This document shows positions 1 to 7,391 of a stretch of DNA of 24,546 bases, piece after piece. The number at the start of each line of letters is the position of its first letter. Position 1 is the stretch's first letter. The notes beneath the pieces are model-generated. The model ran no database searches. It was not told the origin of the DNA and saw only the letters and a program-made list of their open reading frames with translations. The DNA is from JAAYAY01 sp964429355 (GTDB lineage: Bacteria; Planctomycetota; Planctomycetia; Pirellulales; Thermoguttaceae), in the NCBI GenBank assembly GCA_964429355.1, contig CAYSCH010000103.1, positions 1-24,546 on the forward strand. The letters run 5' to 3'. Made by a program: the position numbers and the translations under genes.

Positions 1-2
1 TT

Positions 3-195
3 GAACGCCGCCACCCACCTTGTGTGGGTGGAAGCGACGATTGATGGCTAATCTATCCGGCCGCTCCCGATTCACCTGCCCGTCCGCTCACCCGCCGCAA
101 CGCGGCGGGTGAGCGGACGGGCAATCAGTAGGCTTAGGCATGACAATTAGCCATCAATCGTGGCTTCCACTGGGGCAAGCCCAGTGGCGGCCTTT
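3..195. repeat. nested palindromic element able to form a four-way junction
   Basis: Two 47-nt arms (6-52 and 146-192) are inverted copies of each other. Within them 37-52 pairs perfectly with 146-161, 32-35 with 163-166 and 7-10 with 188-191. Each arm has its own hairpin: 11-18/24-31 on the left and 167-174/180-187 on the right, both with 8-bp stems and 5-nt loops. Between the arms lies a hairpin with a 22-bp perfect stem (77-98/102-123) and a 3-nt loop. Folded together this gives a junction of outer stem, left hairpin, inner stem and right hairpin with no unpaired bases at the branch point. No T-run follows, so it does not look like a simple terminator. The left edge may be cut by the window. 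The pairing is read directly; any function is unknown. Confidence 0.85.
77..123. repeat. 22-bp perfect hairpin, 3-nt loop
   Basis: Positions 77-98 are the exact reverse complement of 102-123, with loop AAC at 99-101. The stem is very GC-rich. It forms the apex of the larger nested palindrome and lacks the T-tract of an intrinsic terminator on either strand. Confidence 0.9.
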
Positions 196-200
196 TCCTG

Positions 201-212
201 GAATCACGCAAG
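201..212 (-). repeat. dispersed motif copy 1 (GAATCACGCAAG)
   Basis: Copy of a motif found five times in this window, only between genes. The plus strand reads GAATCACGCAAG here, followed by TCC where the other complete copies have G. It lies next to the nested palindrome and 23 bp beyond the stop of the methyltransferase/reductase gene. The minus sign records the orientation relative to the CCTTGCGTGATTC form. Confidence 0.7.
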
Positions 213-235
213 TCCATTTAGTGCGCGCGCCAGGA

Positions 236-2080
236 TCAGACTGCCTCCCAGCCTTCGATCACCGCCAGGGCCGTTTGAACATTGCCGAAGGGTGCGCTGA
301 CCTGGATGCCCGCGATCCGGTCGCGAACCCGGCGGATCGATTCCTGGGCAATCTCCACTCCGATCCGGAGCTGCTCCTCGCGGCTGCCGGCGGCTTCCAT
401 CCGCTCCATCACGGAGTCGGGGATCTCAACGCCGGGGACCTCGTGCTGCATGAACTGGGCATTGCGGAAACTGGCCAGGGGCCAGATACCGGCCATGATC
501 GGGATCTCGTGCTGCTGGACTTCGTCGAGAAACCGCAGCAGGGCGTCGGGATCGAAGACGGGCTGAGTGATGGCAAACTCGGCCCCGGCTTCGACTTTCT
601 GCCGGAAGCGGTCGAGCTCTCGCCGGCGGTCGACGGCGGTCGGGTCGAGCCCCACGCCGATCAGGGCCTCGGTCTTGGGGGTGATGGCCTGTCCGCCCAG
701 GTCGATGCCCCGATTGAGGCGGCGCTGGACGGCAACCATGCCGATCGAGTCGGTATCGAAAACGCCGGTCGCCTGCGGGTAGTTGCCCAGTTTGGGCGGG
801 TCGCCGGTGATGAAAAGAATGTTGCGCAGCCCGCAGGCGGCGCAGGCGAGCAGATCGGCCTGCATGCCGATGAGGTTGCGGTCGCGCGAACAGAAGTGGA
901 GGATCGTTTCGATACCGGCGAGCCGTTGGATGCGCTCGGCCGTCACCAGCGGCGAGATTCTGGAGCTGGCCCGCGGCCCGTCGGGAATGTTGATCGCGTC
1001 GACCCCGTGGCGGTAAAGGGTCTGGCTCCTCTCAACCGTCGAGGTCAAATCGTAGCCCCGGGGAGGAACCAGCTCGACGCTGGTGACCCACTTGCGATTG
1101 GCCAGCCGCCAGGCAAATCGCGATCGCTTGGAGAGCGGGGTCGGCTCCTGTTCTTCGACTTCCTCGGCCGCCTTCTGAATGATCGGGGCAATTCGCGCCT
1201 TGGAAAGCGGCTTGATCGCCAGGGCGATCTCGCGGATGTGTTCCGGACCGGTGCCGCAGCACCCGCCCACGCCGCGGGCCCCCAACGAGACGAACCGCAT
1301 GGCATAGGTCGTGAGGTATTCCGGCGAACAGAGGTAGATGTGCCGATTGTCGACCTCCTTGGGGATTCCGGCGTTGGGTTGAACCACCAGGGGCAGGTCC
1401 GTCAACCGAACCGCCTTCTCCAGGGCGGCAAGCAGACCCGTCGGCCCTGTGCCGCAGTTCATGCCCCAGGCAACCGGCACGGGCGAGCCTTCCGGCAAGG
1501 GGCTCAGCATACGCTCCAGCGACTCGCCCGAGATGGTCTCCCCCTCGTCGGTCAGGGCAAACGACACCATGAACGGCACGTCGGGCAATTGGGCCATGGC
1601 GGCGGCGCAGCGTTCGACCGACTGGCGGTTCGGCAGCGTTTCAAAAAGAATGAAATCGGCCCCGCCAGCCATCAGCGACTGGGCCTGCTCGGCGATCATG
1701 GCATCCCACTGCTCGGCATACTGCGGCTGCGAGGGAAGGGGCCCGATACTCCCCGCCACAAATACCGCTCGTTCCGTCCCGTCGGCAATCTCACGGGCGA
1801 GCGCCGCCCCGGCCTGGTTGATCCGGGCGAGTTGGTCGGCCAGGCCGAACCGTCCCAGGGCCACGCGATTGGCGCCAAACGTGTTGGTCGTCAGCACGTC
1901 GGCGCCGGCCTTGCAGTACTCGCTGTGGATCTGGCGGATCAGCTTGGGATCGGAGAGGGAGAGCTCGTCGTAGCAGCGATTGGTGAAGATATGGTGCCGG
2001 TAGATTTCCGTTCCCATGGCGCCATCGAAGACAACAACCCCCTCTCGCAGGGCATCTTTGAAGCTGGTTGAATTGGGCAT
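236..2080 (-). CDS. bifunctional homocysteine S-methyltransferase / 5,10-methylenetetrahydrofolate reductase
   Basis: The product is 614 residues. The N-terminal half (about 1-300) is a homocysteine S-methyltransferase domain: FDGAMGTE near the start, and the zinc-binding cysteines of this family in NCGTGP (C209) and GGCCGTGP (C274, C275). A charged linker (about 300-325) leads to a methylenetetrahydrofolate reductase domain (about 330-600) with VTSVELVPPRG and ITGDPPK. Fusions of this type, like B. subtilis YitJ, reduce methylene-THF with a flavin and methylate homocysteine to methionine in the cytoplasm. The start was set at MPNSTSFKDA because the upstream in-frame extension does not resemble the family; the ribosome site is weak. 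No SAM or cobalamin riboswitch is recognisable upstream. The gene is divergent from the glycosyltransferase. The family call is firm; which methyl donor the first domain uses cannot be read here. Confidence 0.93.
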   Translation of the reverse strand: MPNSTSFKDALREGVVVFDGAMGTEIYRHHIFTNRCYDELSLSDPKLIRQIHSEYCKAGADVLTTNTFGANRVALGRFGLADQLARINQAGAALAREIADGTERAVFVAGSIGPLPSQPQYAEQWDAMIAEQAQSLMAGGADFILFETLPNRQSVERCAAAMAQLPDVPFMVSFALTDEGETISGESLERMLSPLPEGSPVPVAWGMNCGTGPTGLLAALEKAVRLTDLPLVVQPNAGIPKEVDNRHIYLCSPEYLTTYAMRFVSLGARGVGGCCGTGPEHIREIALAIKPLSKARIAPIIQKAAEEVEEQEPTPLSKRSRFAWRLANRKWVTSVELVPPRGYDLTSTVERSQTLYRHGVDAINIPDGPRASSRISPLVTAERIQRLAGIETILHFCSRDRNLIGMQADLLACAACGLRNILFITGDPPKLGNYPQATGVFDTDSIGMVAVQRRLNRGIDLGGQAITPKTEALIGVGLDPTAVDRRRELDRFRQKVEAGAEFAITQPVFDPDALLRFLDEVQQHEIPIMAGIWPLASFRNAQFMQHEVPGVEIPDSVMERMEAAGSREEQLRIGVEIAQESIRRVRDRIAGIQVSAPFGNVQTALAVIEGWEAV

Positions 2081-2387
2081 GATTTCCAGGTTCGCTCGTG
2101 GCAGTTCGCACAGCGGATGGCTTGATGCTGTGGGGAAACGGTTCATTTTACGGAAACTGGACCGCCTTTGGGAGTATGGGAGGAGAAGTGGAACCCCTGA
2201 ATTCGCCTTGTCCCTCCTCCGCAATCTCACTATTCTCCCGCCTTGGGCTCCTTGCCTCTGGCGCCTGCTAGATGACCATGCGTGATTCGCGGGCAGGCTG
2301 AAGCCTGTACTCCAACGGAGCGCGGCTTTCGGTGCAATGGCGGAGGGCTGCATGCTTGTGGGCCGGTGAAGAATTGAGGAGGAGAGT
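2081..2387. other. divergent intergenic region
   Basis: This 307-bp region separates the divergent methyltransferase/reductase and glycosyltransferase genes, so it should hold both promoters. I see no convincing -35/-10 pair and no riboswitch. It contains a copy of the dispersed motif (2276-2288), immediately followed by a small palindrome CAGGCTGAAGCCTG (2294-2307). A strong purine-rich ribosome site (GAGGAGGAG, about 2376-2384) precedes the GTG start at 2388. Confidence 0.6.
2276..2288 (+). repeat. dispersed motif copy 2 (CCATGCGTGATTC)
   Basis: Differs by one base from CCTTGCGTGATTC, the form seen at 18539. It is intergenic and followed after five bases by the palindrome CAGGCTGAAGCCTG. 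Confidence 0.65.
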
Positions 2388-3518
2388 GTGATCGTCCTGC
2401 ATTTGTCGCCCGTGAGTTGGGAGATCATCTCCGGGCCCAACTTCAGTGTGCCTCAACTGGCCGACGCCCAGAATCGACTGGACGACGTTCGCACCGGCCT
2501 GGTTGTCACCCGTGCCCGGCCCGGCAGACAGCCCGATGGCCTTGGGTTCCCGGTTTTTGACTACCGCACCCTGCTGCGAAGCCGCAGCACGCTGGGGCTC
2601 CCTGCTCCGTTCGATCGACCGGATATCTGCGTTTTTCACAGCACCTACATCCCGGTTCACGCTCGAATTGCGGTCCGCCTGCGGCGGCTGGGGATCCCTT
2701 ACATCATTTGTCCGCGCGGCGGCATGTCGGACTACGCCCAGGCCGTCAAACCACTGAAAAAAAGATTGGGGAACCTGCTGTTTTTCGGGCGTATGGCCCG
2801 CGGCGCGGTTGCGATCCAGTGTGTGTCACGGGGAGAGGCCTCCATCACCACGCGTTGGAACCGGCCGATCTTCGTGGCCGGCAATGGGGTCCACCTTCCG
2901 CCCGCCGCACACGTGGCAACACCCGGATCCGGACCGGTCCGCCGACTCCTCTACCTGGGCCGAATCGATACGGAAATCAAGGGGCTCGACCTGCTCGTGG
3001 CCGCCTGCGGGGCAATCCGCTCCAAATTGCTCGACTGTGGCGCGGTGGTGGATCTCTACGGCCCCGACTGGACCGGCAGCAAGAGCGGCCTTGATCAGGA
3101 GATCCAGCGGCTGGGTCTGGCCGACGTTGTTCGGATCCACGATCCGGTGCGGGGCGACGCCAAGCGAGCCGTTTTTGCCCAGCACGACATTTTCCTGCAG
3201 ACCTCCCGGACGGAGGCCCACTCCCTGGCGGCTCTGGAGGCCATGGCGGCCGGGCTCCCCTGCCTGCTGACCCGTTCGGGACACATGGCCGACGAAGTGG
3301 CAGCGGCCGGTGCCGGCTGGGCCGTGGAGACAACAGTGGAAGGGATCGCACGGGGGATCGGCCATGTGCTGCAACTTCCCGTTGCCGAACTCCAGCAAGT
3401 CGGCAAGAATAGTCGAAAACTCGCGGCCGAGCGTTTCAGTTGGCAGCGGAGTGCGACCCTCTCCGTGGAGGCCTATCGGAAATATCTTGGCCCACGAGCG
3501 ATTCGGCGCGCTGCCTGA
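2388..3518 (+). CDS. GT4-like glycosyltransferase (GT-B fold)
   Basis: The 376-residue product transfers a sugar from an activated donor to a growing glycan or lipid-linked acceptor. The C-terminal half has the marks of the GT4 family: RRLLYLGRIDTEIKGLDLL (about 185-203) at the donor domain and an EX7E pair (E276 and E284, in EAHSLAALEAMAAGLP). The N-terminal acceptor half includes CPRGGMSDYAQAVKPLKK (about 109-125), common in bacterial exopolysaccharide transferases. The start is GTG at 2388, preceded by a strong GAGGAGGAG ribosome site. It is the first gene of a co-directional cluster, 42 bp before the acyl carrier protein. Membrane segments are not evident, so it probably acts at the cytoplasmic face. 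Donor and acceptor cannot be predicted. Confidence 0.88.
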   Translation: MIVLHLSPVSWEIISGPNFSVPQLADAQNRLDDVRTGLVVTRARPGRQPDGLGFPVFDYRTLLRSRSTLGLPAPFDRPDICVFHSTYIPVHARIAVRLRRLGIPYIICPRGGMSDYAQAVKPLKKRLGNLLFFGRMARGAVAIQCVSRGEASITTRWNRPIFVAGNGVHLPPAAHVATPGSGPVRRLLYLGRIDTEIKGLDLLVAACGAIRSKLLDCGAVVDLYGPDWTGSKSGLDQEIQRLGLADVVRIHDPVRGDAKRAVFAQHDIFLQTSRTEAHSLAALEAMAAGLPCLLTRSGHMADEVAAAGAGWAVETTVEGIARGIGHVLQLPVAELQQVGKNSRKLAAERFSWQRSATLSVEAYRKYLGPRAIRRAA

Positions 3519-3560
3519 CCCGAGGGCGGCCGGATTCCCGCACATGAGGAACTGATTGCC

Positions 3561-3869
3561 ATGGTAGACAGATCTCAAATCGAATCGGCCGTGCTTTCCG
3601 CGATCGAGGAACTCAACCAAGACCTGCCCAAGGGGGCGGTTCTCGAGCCGGCCCCCGACACGGTGCTCTTCGGCCGCGGTTCCCGGCTCGATTCGCTGGG
3701 GTTGGTCAACCTGATCGTGGCCGTCGAAAGCAGCCTGGCAGATCAGCTTGGTATCGAGATCACACTGGCCGACGAGAAGGCCATGTCGCAGGCCTCCAGC
3801 CCTTTCCGCACCGTGAAGACCCTCGTCGACTACATCGCCAGGCGGCTGGAGGAAGACGGCGATGCCTGA
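3561..3869 (+). CDS. acyl carrier protein (dedicated, cluster-borne)
   Basis: The 102-residue acidic helical protein has the phosphopantetheine attachment motif in LDSLGLVNLIVAVE; Ser45 of the DSL triplet is the expected modification site. It is longer than housekeeping AcpP (about 78 residues), with an extended first loop, as in carrier proteins of polysaccharide and secondary-metabolite clusters. GAGGAA stands 8 bases before the ATG. The last 8 bases overlap the start of the reductase gene, which implies translational coupling. Together with the ligase and reductase downstream it most likely carries an acyl chain for modification of a glycan rather than serving bulk fatty-acid synthesis (inference). 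Confidence 0.85.
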   Translation: MVDRSQIESAVLSAIEELNQDLPKGAVLEPAPDTVLFGRGSRLDSLGLVNLIVAVESSLADQLGIEITLADEKAMSQASSPFRTVKTLVDYIARRLEEDGDA

Positions 3870-4563
3870 CGATCGGGTGATACTGATCACCGGCACCCGC
3901 AAGGGCATCGGCGAGCACCTTGCCCGGCGCTATGCCGAGCGCGGCTACCAGGTTGTCGGTTGCAGCCGCAAGCCGGCCGAATACGAGCTTGACCGCTACC
4001 GCCATGTGTGCCTCGACGTGACCGACGAATCGGCGGTGAAGGCCTGTTTCGGCGAGATCCGCCGGACCCACGGCCGGCTCGACGTGCTCGTGAACAATGC
4101 CGGCATCGCGTCGATGAACCATTGCCTGCTGACGCCCCTGGCGGCCGTGGAGAAGCTTCTGCAGACCAACGTGGTGGGCACGTTTCTCTTCTGCCGCGAG
4201 GCCGCGAGGCTGATGCAGAAGACCGGTTCGGGACGGATCGTCAACTTCAGCAGCGTGGCCGTTCCCCTCAGGATCGAGGGTGAGGCGGCCTATGCCGCGT
4301 CGAAAGCGGCCGTCGAAACTCTCACCCGCGTCCTCGCCCGTGAGCTGGCCAATATGGGCATCACGGTCAACGCCGTCGGTCCCACGCCGATCGCCACCGA
4401 CCTGATCCGCAACGTGCCCGAGGAAAAAATCGAAAGCCTTTTGCAGCGCCAGGCGATCCGCCGCCTGGGCGAGTTCCGCGACGTGGCCAACGTGATCGAC
4501 TTCCTGATCCAGCCGGAGAGCGATTTTATCACCGGGCAGGTTATTTACCTGGGAGGAGTCTAG
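3862..4563 (+). CDS. SDR-family NAD(P)-dependent oxidoreductase (3-oxoacyl-ACP reductase-like)
   Basis: The 233-residue classical short-chain dehydrogenase is close to FabG in length. It has the nucleotide-binding TGTRKGIGEHLA near residue 10, NNAGIASM, the catalytic Ser in NFSSVAVP and the Tyr-Lys pair in YAASKAAVETL. The C-terminal FITGQVIYLGG matches the usual FabG ending. Overlap with the carrier protein gene suggests it reduces a 3-oxoacyl group on that carrier, giving a 3-hydroxyacyl unit. A sugar or other keto substrate remains possible because SDR sequences do not define substrate. The gene is followed by a 153-bp spacer holding a tandem duplication before the ligase. Confidence 0.88.
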   Translation: MPDDRVILITGTRKGIGEHLARRYAERGYQVVGCSRKPAEYELDRYRHVCLDVTDESAVKACFGEIRRTHGRLDVLVNNAGIASMNHCLLTPLAAVEKLLQTNVVGTFLFCREAARLMQKTGSGRIVNFSSVAVPLRIEGEAAYAASKAAVETLTRVLARELANMGITVNAVGPTPIATDLIRNVPEEKIESLLQRQAIRRLGEFRDVANVIDFLIQPESDFITGQVIYLGGV

Positions 4564-4564
4564 C

Positions 4565-4705
4565 GAGGTTCCGCTTCCGACTGAAGTCTCCCACGAGCGG
4601 TGACAGACACTACCAATCATCTTAATATCGGCCTAGGGAGGTTCCGCTTCCGGCTGAAGTCTCCCACGGGCGGTGATAGACACTACCAATCATCTTGTTA
4701 TCGGC
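4565..4705. repeat. tandem duplication, 2 x 68 bp
   Basis: Copy 1 is 4565-4632 and copy 2 is 4638-4705, separated by five bases (period 73). I count about five substitutions between them. The pair fills almost the whole spacer between the SDR stop and the ATG of the AMP ligase. No open reading frame of note crosses it. It may be a duplicated regulatory leader or simply a local duplication. Confidence 0.9.
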
Positions 4706-4716
4706 TCTGAAACGCC

Positions 4717-6063
4717 ATGGGTATCGAATTCCTCTGCGAGGTCTTCCAGCAACATGCTGCAGACGAGGCCGTGATCTGGAAAGACCGGCCGTTCAGCTAC
4801 GGCGGGCTGCTCCAGCAGCTCGATGTGTGGCGTGCGAGGCTCGAGCGGGAACAGATCCAGCCCTGCACGGTCGTGATGCTCGAGGCCGACTTCTCGCCCA
4901 ACGCGGTGGCCATGTTTCTGGCCCTGGCCGAGCGGGGCTGCATCCTCGTGCCCCTGACCGAAGCGGTGCAAGGCAAGCGAGACGAGTTCATCGAGATCGC
5001 CGAAGGCGAAGTCATCGTCCGGATCGATGCCGACGACCAGGCCGCCGTCTACCGCCTCGACCGGCGAGCCGATCACCCGATTTACGGCCAACTGCGGCTT
5101 CTGGGGCATCCGGGCCTCGTGTTGTTTTCCTCGGGTTCGACCGGTAAGAGCAAGGCGGCCGTTCACGACCTGGTGCCGCTCCTGGACAAGTTCCGCACGC
5201 CGCGCAAGCGTCTCCGATCGATCTCGTTCCTGCTCTACGATCACATCGGCGGCATCAACACGATGCTCTACACGCTGGCCAACGCCGGCTGCCTGATCAC
5301 CGTCCAGCGGCGCAGCCCGGACGACGTGCTCAAGGCGATCGAAACCCATCGGGTGGAACTCCTCCCCACGTCGCCCACGTTCATCAACCTCATCCTCCTC
5401 AGCGAGGCTTACCAGCGTTACGACCTGTCGTCGCTGACCACGGTGACCTACGGTACTGAGCCGATGCCCGAGAGCACTCTCCAGCGGTTCTGCCAGGCGG
5501 TTCCGCACGTCCGCCTGCAGCAGACTTACGGGCTGTCGGAAGTGGGGATCATGAGCTCGAAATCCAGGAGTTCCGATTCCCTCTGGGTCAAGATCGGCGG
5601 CGAGGGGTTCGAGACCCGGGTGGTGGACGGGCTGCTGGAGATCAAAGCCCGTTCGGCCATGCTCGGCTATCTGAACGCGCCGAGTCCCTTCTCCGCAGAC
5701 GGCTGGTTTATGACCGGCGACGCGGTGGAGCAGGACGGCGAGTACCTGCGGATCCTCGGACGCAAGTCGGAGATGATCAACGTGGGTGGCGAGAAGGTGT
5801 TTCCCGCCGAGGTGGAAAGCGTGATCCAGCAATTGGACAACGTGGCCGACGTGACCGTGCACGGCCAGAAGAACCCGATCACCGGCCAGATCGTCTGCGC
5901 CCGAGTGACGCTCAGGGCGCCCGAAGATCCTCGCCTGTTCACACGTCGCCTGAAGGCCTTCTGCCGGGATCGCCTGGCGCCCTACAAGGTGCCGGTCAAG
6001 ACCACGATCGTTGACGACGCCCAGCACAGCAGCCGCTTCAAACGCATGCGCCGTGTGGGCTGA
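4717..6063 (+). CDS. acyl-AMP ligase (ANL superfamily)
   Basis: The 448-residue adenylating enzyme activates a carboxylate as acyl-AMP and passes it to a thiol, here probably the neighbouring carrier protein. The P-loop SSGSTGKSK is at about 138-146, YGLSE at 271-275, TGD at 333-335 and the hinge region GRKSEMINVGGEKVFPAEVE from 348. The C-terminal catalytic lysine is probably K442 in SSRFKRMRRVG, an atypical version of the usual T-x-K motif. The N-terminal domain is short compared with the 500-550 residues of acyl-CoA synthetases, suggesting a small substrate. No clear Shine-Dalgarno precedes the ATG, and the spacer upstream holds a tandem repeat. Substrate is unknown; CoA ligase activity is the alternative. 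Confidence 0.87.
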   Translation: MGIEFLCEVFQQHAADEAVIWKDRPFSYGGLLQQLDVWRARLEREQIQPCTVVMLEADFSPNAVAMFLALAERGCILVPLTEAVQGKRDEFIEIAEGEVIVRIDADDQAAVYRLDRRADHPIYGQLRLLGHPGLVLFSSGSTGKSKAAVHDLVPLLDKFRTPRKRLRSISFLLYDHIGGINTMLYTLANAGCLITVQRRSPDDVLKAIETHRVELLPTSPTFINLILLSEAYQRYDLSSLTTVTYGTEPMPESTLQRFCQAVPHVRLQQTYGLSEVGIMSSKSRSSDSLWVKIGGEGFETRVVDGLLEIKARSAMLGYLNAPSPFSADGWFMTGDAVEQDGEYLRILGRKSEMINVGGEKVFPAEVESVIQQLDNVADVTVHGQKNPITGQIVCARVTLRAPEDPRLFTRRLKAFCRDRLAPYKVPVKTTIVDDAQHSSRFKRMRRVG

Positions 6064-6090
6064 TTCAGCAGCGCCGCTGATGGAGTGCTC

Positions 6091-7161
6091 ATGGAACTGA
6101 AAAGCCTGTTGCCACAGAATCGTCCAGCGCCCAGCCGAGGGCGCCGGCGAGTGCAGGACCGCGAAAGCCATCACCTTTGCCCGAGCTCGGTCACTCCCAG
6201 AACCACGACGCCCGATTCAAGGGCCGGCAAGGCCGGCAGGATACAATGGCCCGAAGGCAAAAGGTTTGCCTTCACCATTTTCGACGACACGGACCAGGCC
6301 ACCCTGGAAAACACGGGGCCGGTCTATGCCTTCCTCCGCGACCTGGGACTGCGGACCACCAAATCGGTCTGGCCGATTGCCGGAGGGGAGGAACCGGTGC
6401 TCGGCGGCAGCACGTGCGAGGACGACGACTATCGGCGATGGCTCCTGCAACTGAAACGAGAAGGGTTTGAAATCGCCCTGCACAGCGCCACCTACCATAG
6501 CTTGCCCCGGGACGAAACGATCCGGGGTTTCGACCGGTTCAAAGAGATCTTCGGTGCCGATCCGGCGTCGTTGGCCATCCACACAAGCAATGCCGAGGGG
6601 GTCTACTGGGGCAGCCGGCGGGTATCGGGCATCCGGAGCCTGGTGTATAATGCCCTAACCCGGTTCCGGCGGAGCAACCACTTCCGGGGCCATATTGAAG
6701 GGGATCCGCTCTTCTGGGGTGATATCTGCCAGGCACGGCTGAAATACGTGCGCAACTTTGTCTTCTCCGACATCAACACGTTGGCGGCCTGCCCCTGGAT
6801 GCCCTATCACGATCCGATCCGGCCGTACGTGAACTACTGGTTCGCCTCGTCCGAAGGGGGCTCTCTCGATTCGTTCAACCGGACGATCTCCGAGCGGAAC
6901 CAGGATCGATTGGAGGAGGAAGGCGGGGCTTCAATCATATACACGCACTTCGCCAAGGGCTTCTATCGCAGCGGTGAAATCGAGCCGCGGTTCCGAGCCC
7001 TGATGGAAGGCCTGGCTGCCAGACAAGGCTGGTTTGTTCCGGTGACCGAACTGCTCGACTACATCCAGGCGAAGAGAGGCCCGTACGAACTGACATCCCG
7101 CCAACGAGCAGCACTGGAGTGGAAATGGCTCCGGCACAAAATGCTCGTCGGCACCACGTAG
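6091..7161 (+). CDS. polysaccharide deacetylase-like protein (NodB-homology fold)
   Basis: The product is 356 residues. Family motif 1 is FAFTIFDDTDQ with the Asp pair at about 65-66, and motif 2 is HSATYH with metal-ligand histidines at about 131 and 136. These bind a divalent metal and remove N- or O-acetyl groups from a glycan. The first 50 residues are low-complexity, Arg/Pro-rich and lack a signal peptide. ATG at 6091 was preferred over the GTG six bases upstream because GGAG is well spaced for it. It lies 27 bp after the ligase, so is probably in the same operon. A free amine made by this enzyme would be a natural acceptor for the acyl group handled by the cluster (inference). The later motifs of the family are not obvious. 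Confidence 0.78.
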   Translation: MELKSLLPQNRPAPSRGRRRVQDRESHHLCPSSVTPRTTTPDSRAGKAGRIQWPEGKRFAFTIFDDTDQATLENTGPVYAFLRDLGLRTTKSVWPIAGGEEPVLGGSTCEDDDYRRWLLQLKREGFEIALHSATYHSLPRDETIRGFDRFKEIFGADPASLAIHTSNAEGVYWGSRRVSGIRSLVYNALTRFRRSNHFRGHIEGDPLFWGDICQARLKYVRNFVFSDINTLAACPWMPYHDPIRPYVNYWFASSEGGSLDSFNRTISERNQDRLEEEGGASIIYTHFAKGFYRSGEIEPRFRALMEGLAARQGWFVPVTELLDYIQAKRGPYELTSRQRAALEWKWLRHKMLVGTT

Positions 7162-7213
7162 TCTTTCAACAGGCAGCCAGATCCCGTCCGGCGTCCGAGA
7201 ATACCCTAAATGG

Positions 7214-7226
7214 CCTTGCATGATTC
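7214..7226 (+). repeat. dispersed motif copy 3 (CCTTGCATGATTC)
   Basis: One base different from the form at 18539. It faces copy 4 at 7358-7370 as an inverted pair, like the ends of a miniature element. Confidence 0.65.
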
Positions 7227-7342
7227 CCAGTGGAATTACGGCAAGGCGATCAGGAACTTGGTAGGCCGGGACGGACAGAGTTGGCAGACAAAACACGGAT
7301 GTAACCCGAGCGCCGGGCAAGCCCACGCGGCTATCTTCAGGA

Positions 7343-7370
7343 CGACAATTTTTCTGCGAATCACGCAAGG
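7343..7370 (-). repeat. dispersed motif copy 4 with A/T tract
   Basis: The core GAATCACGCAAGG (7358-7370) is preceded by CGACAATTTTT (7343-7353). The same tract plus core occurs on the opposite strand at 18539-18567, differing by a small insertion and about two bases. It ends 21 bp before the TTG start of the acyltransferase. Confidence 0.75.
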
Positions 7371-7391
7371 CAGTTTTGAAATGCAGCGACC

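Larger units (their letters stand above)
7162..7391. other. intergenic spacer with paired inverted motifs
   Basis: This 230-bp gap lies between the deacetylase-like gene and the acyltransferase. A 61-codon frame from 7210 has no protein-like character and is not called. The region holds two copies of the dispersed motif in opposite orientation (7214-7226 and 7358-7370), bounding about 157 bp. Confidence 0.65.

Noticed and set aside
77..123. intrinsic terminator
   Set aside because: The stem is far longer than usual and no T-run follows on either strand.
1..235. CRISPR array or tRNA gene in the structured start region
   Set aside because: No regular direct repeats with spacers, and the fold has no tRNA arms or anticodon loop.
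140..2071. 643-codon plus-strand frame opposite the methyltransferase/reductase
   Set aside because: It is the antisense shadow of a GC-rich gene whose minus-strand product matches a known family along its length.
2081..2387. SAM or cobalamin riboswitch upstream of the methionine-pathway gene
   Set aside because: Searched by eye for the conserved cores of these switches on the minus strand; none is present.
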